A model generated the notes under the pieces. The model did not search any database, was not told the origin of the DNA, and saw only the letters and a program-made list of their open reading frames with translations. The translations under genes and the position numbers were made by a program. Positions 4,986 through 5,604 of a stretch of 5,604 nucleotides of DNA are shown here, one piece after another; positions within the stretch are counted from its first letter, which is position 1, and each line of letters opens with the position of its first letter. This stretch comes from JAQVSH01 sp964451605 (lineage in GTDB: Bacteria; Bacteroidota; Bacteroidia; Bacteroidales; UBA4181), in assembly GCA_964451605.1 (NCBI GenBank), contig CAYVJA010000109.1, forward strand, positions 1-5,604, written 5' to 3'.

Positions 4986-5604
4986 ATGACAGCCAGAAAA
5001 CTCCATTTCGACACCCTGCAGGTTCATGCAGGACAGCCGGTAGAAGCCACCACAGGGTCGCGCGCTCTCCCCATTTACCAAACCAGTTCGTATGTGTTTA
5101 AAGATGCCCGCGATGGTGCAGACCTCTTTGGCCTGCGAAAATTCGGGAACATTTATACCCGACTTACCAACCCCACTACAGCGGTTCTCGAAGATCGCAT
5201 TGCCGCCCTCGAAGGGGGAAGTGCAGCAGTAGCCACAGCTTCGGGCATGTCGGCTCAGTTTCTGGCCATCTCGAACGTGGCCAAGGCAGGCGATAATATT
5301 GTCAGCACCTCTTTTGTGTACGGCGGAACCCATACCCAGTTTAAAGTGGCGTTGAAACGATTTGGTATAGAGGTCCGTTTTGCCGATGGCGATGCCGTTG
5401 ACAAACTGGCCGCCCTGATTGACAACAACACCAAAGCCATCTACCTCGAGACCATAGGAAACCCCGAGTTTAATATTCCCGATTTTGAGCCGATAGTAGA
5501 ACTTGCCCGCAAACATGAAATTGCCGTAATCACCGACAATACCTTCGGTGCAGGAGGGTACCTGTTTCGCCCCATCGACTGGGGAGTAAATGTAGTAACC
5601 CATT
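4986..5604 (+). CDS. metY: O-acetylhomoserine sulfhydrylase (O-acetylhomoserine aminocarboxypropyltransferase), 3' end outside window
   Basis: PLP enzyme of the Cys/Met metabolism family. It makes homocysteine from O-acetylhomoserine and sulfide (or methionine with methanethiol) in the cytoplasm, a direct-sulfhydrylation route to methionine. The first 206 residues are present, roughly half of a protein usually near 430. Visible family features are the N-terminal LQVHAG, GNIYTRLTNPT (54-64, with Y57 and R59 that bind cofactor phosphate), SGMSA (86-90), LETIGNPEFN and VITDNTFGAGG, whose D184 should contact the pyridine nitrogen. The catalytic lysine lies beyond the right edge. The ATG follows an untranslated leader with a terminator; no Shine-Dalgarno is evident. 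Cystathionine gamma-synthase and methionine gamma-lyase are relatives, but the FGLRKFGNIYTR and ETIGNPEFNIPD stretches fit MetY best. Its regulation is probably by attenuation in the leader. Confidence 0.92.
   Translation, partial: MTARKLHFDTLQVHAGQPVEATTGSRALPIYQTSSYVFKDARDGADLFGLRKFGNIYTRLTNPTTAVLEDRIAALEGGSAAVATASGMSAQFLAISNVAKAGDNIVSTSFVYGGTHTQFKVALKRFGIEVRFADGDAVDKLAALIDNNTKAIYLETIGNPEFNIPDFEPIVELARKHEIAVITDNTFGAGGYLFRPIDWGVNVVTH

Noticed and set aside
4488..5101. Open frames on both strands across the leader (4488-4856 minus, 4754-5101 plus)
   Set aside because: They run over the end of the kinase gene, the terminator or the metY start in other frames and show no protein-like pattern.
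4965..5603. Long open frame on the minus strand opposite the sulfhydrylase gene
   Set aside because: The plus strand encodes a clear MetY with conserved motifs; the opposite translation resembles no family and is a shadow.
1..5604. CRISPR arrays, insertion sequences, tRNA or rRNA genes
   Set aside because: No regularly spaced repeats, transposase motifs, terminal inverted repeats or RNA-gene signatures were found; the tandem repeats at 1621-1695 have no spacers.

Overview
The window looks like a member of the Bacteroidota, on indirect evidence. A perfect TAnnTTTG -7 box lies at 4703-4710, start codons lack Shine-Dalgarno sequences, and a 7TM-type histidine kinase and short intergenic tandem repeats are present. 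Base composition looks close to balanced. The assignment is inference; no rRNA or marker gene is present.

Layout. Positions 1-2775 hold four tightly packed minus-strand genes, read right to left: a stand-alone cobalamin-binding sensor (2131-2775), a small helical protein of unknown family (1695-2126), a soluble PAS histidine kinase (343-1638) and a response regulator cut by the left window edge (<1-350). Gaps are 4 nt, 56 nt and an 8-nt overlap. A 71-nt divergent intergenic region with a palindrome (2775-2796) separates them from a plus-strand membrane histidine kinase (2847-4607). A 378-nt non-coding stretch (4608-4985) follows. It holds a promoter-like -7 box, a foldable leader, and an intrinsic terminator with a competing antiterminator segment. 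It leads into the start of an O-acetylhomoserine sulfhydrylase gene (4986->5604).

How the genes may work together. The cobalamin protein has the two-domain core of the B12 photoreceptors CarH/LitR: a helical bundle with W-x9-EH and a Rossmann domain with ExHxxG. It has no DNA-binding domain. Its position at the head of an operon with a kinase and a regulator suggests that a light or B12 signal passes by protein contact, possibly through the small helical protein, into a two-component relay. CarH places a photoproduct-forming histidine directly after the Trp; here that residue is Glu, so any photochemistry may differ. The divergent 7TM kinase has no regulator of its own in view and could feed the same one. 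The methionine/cysteine gene on the right appears to be a separate unit, probably under transcription attenuation in its leader.
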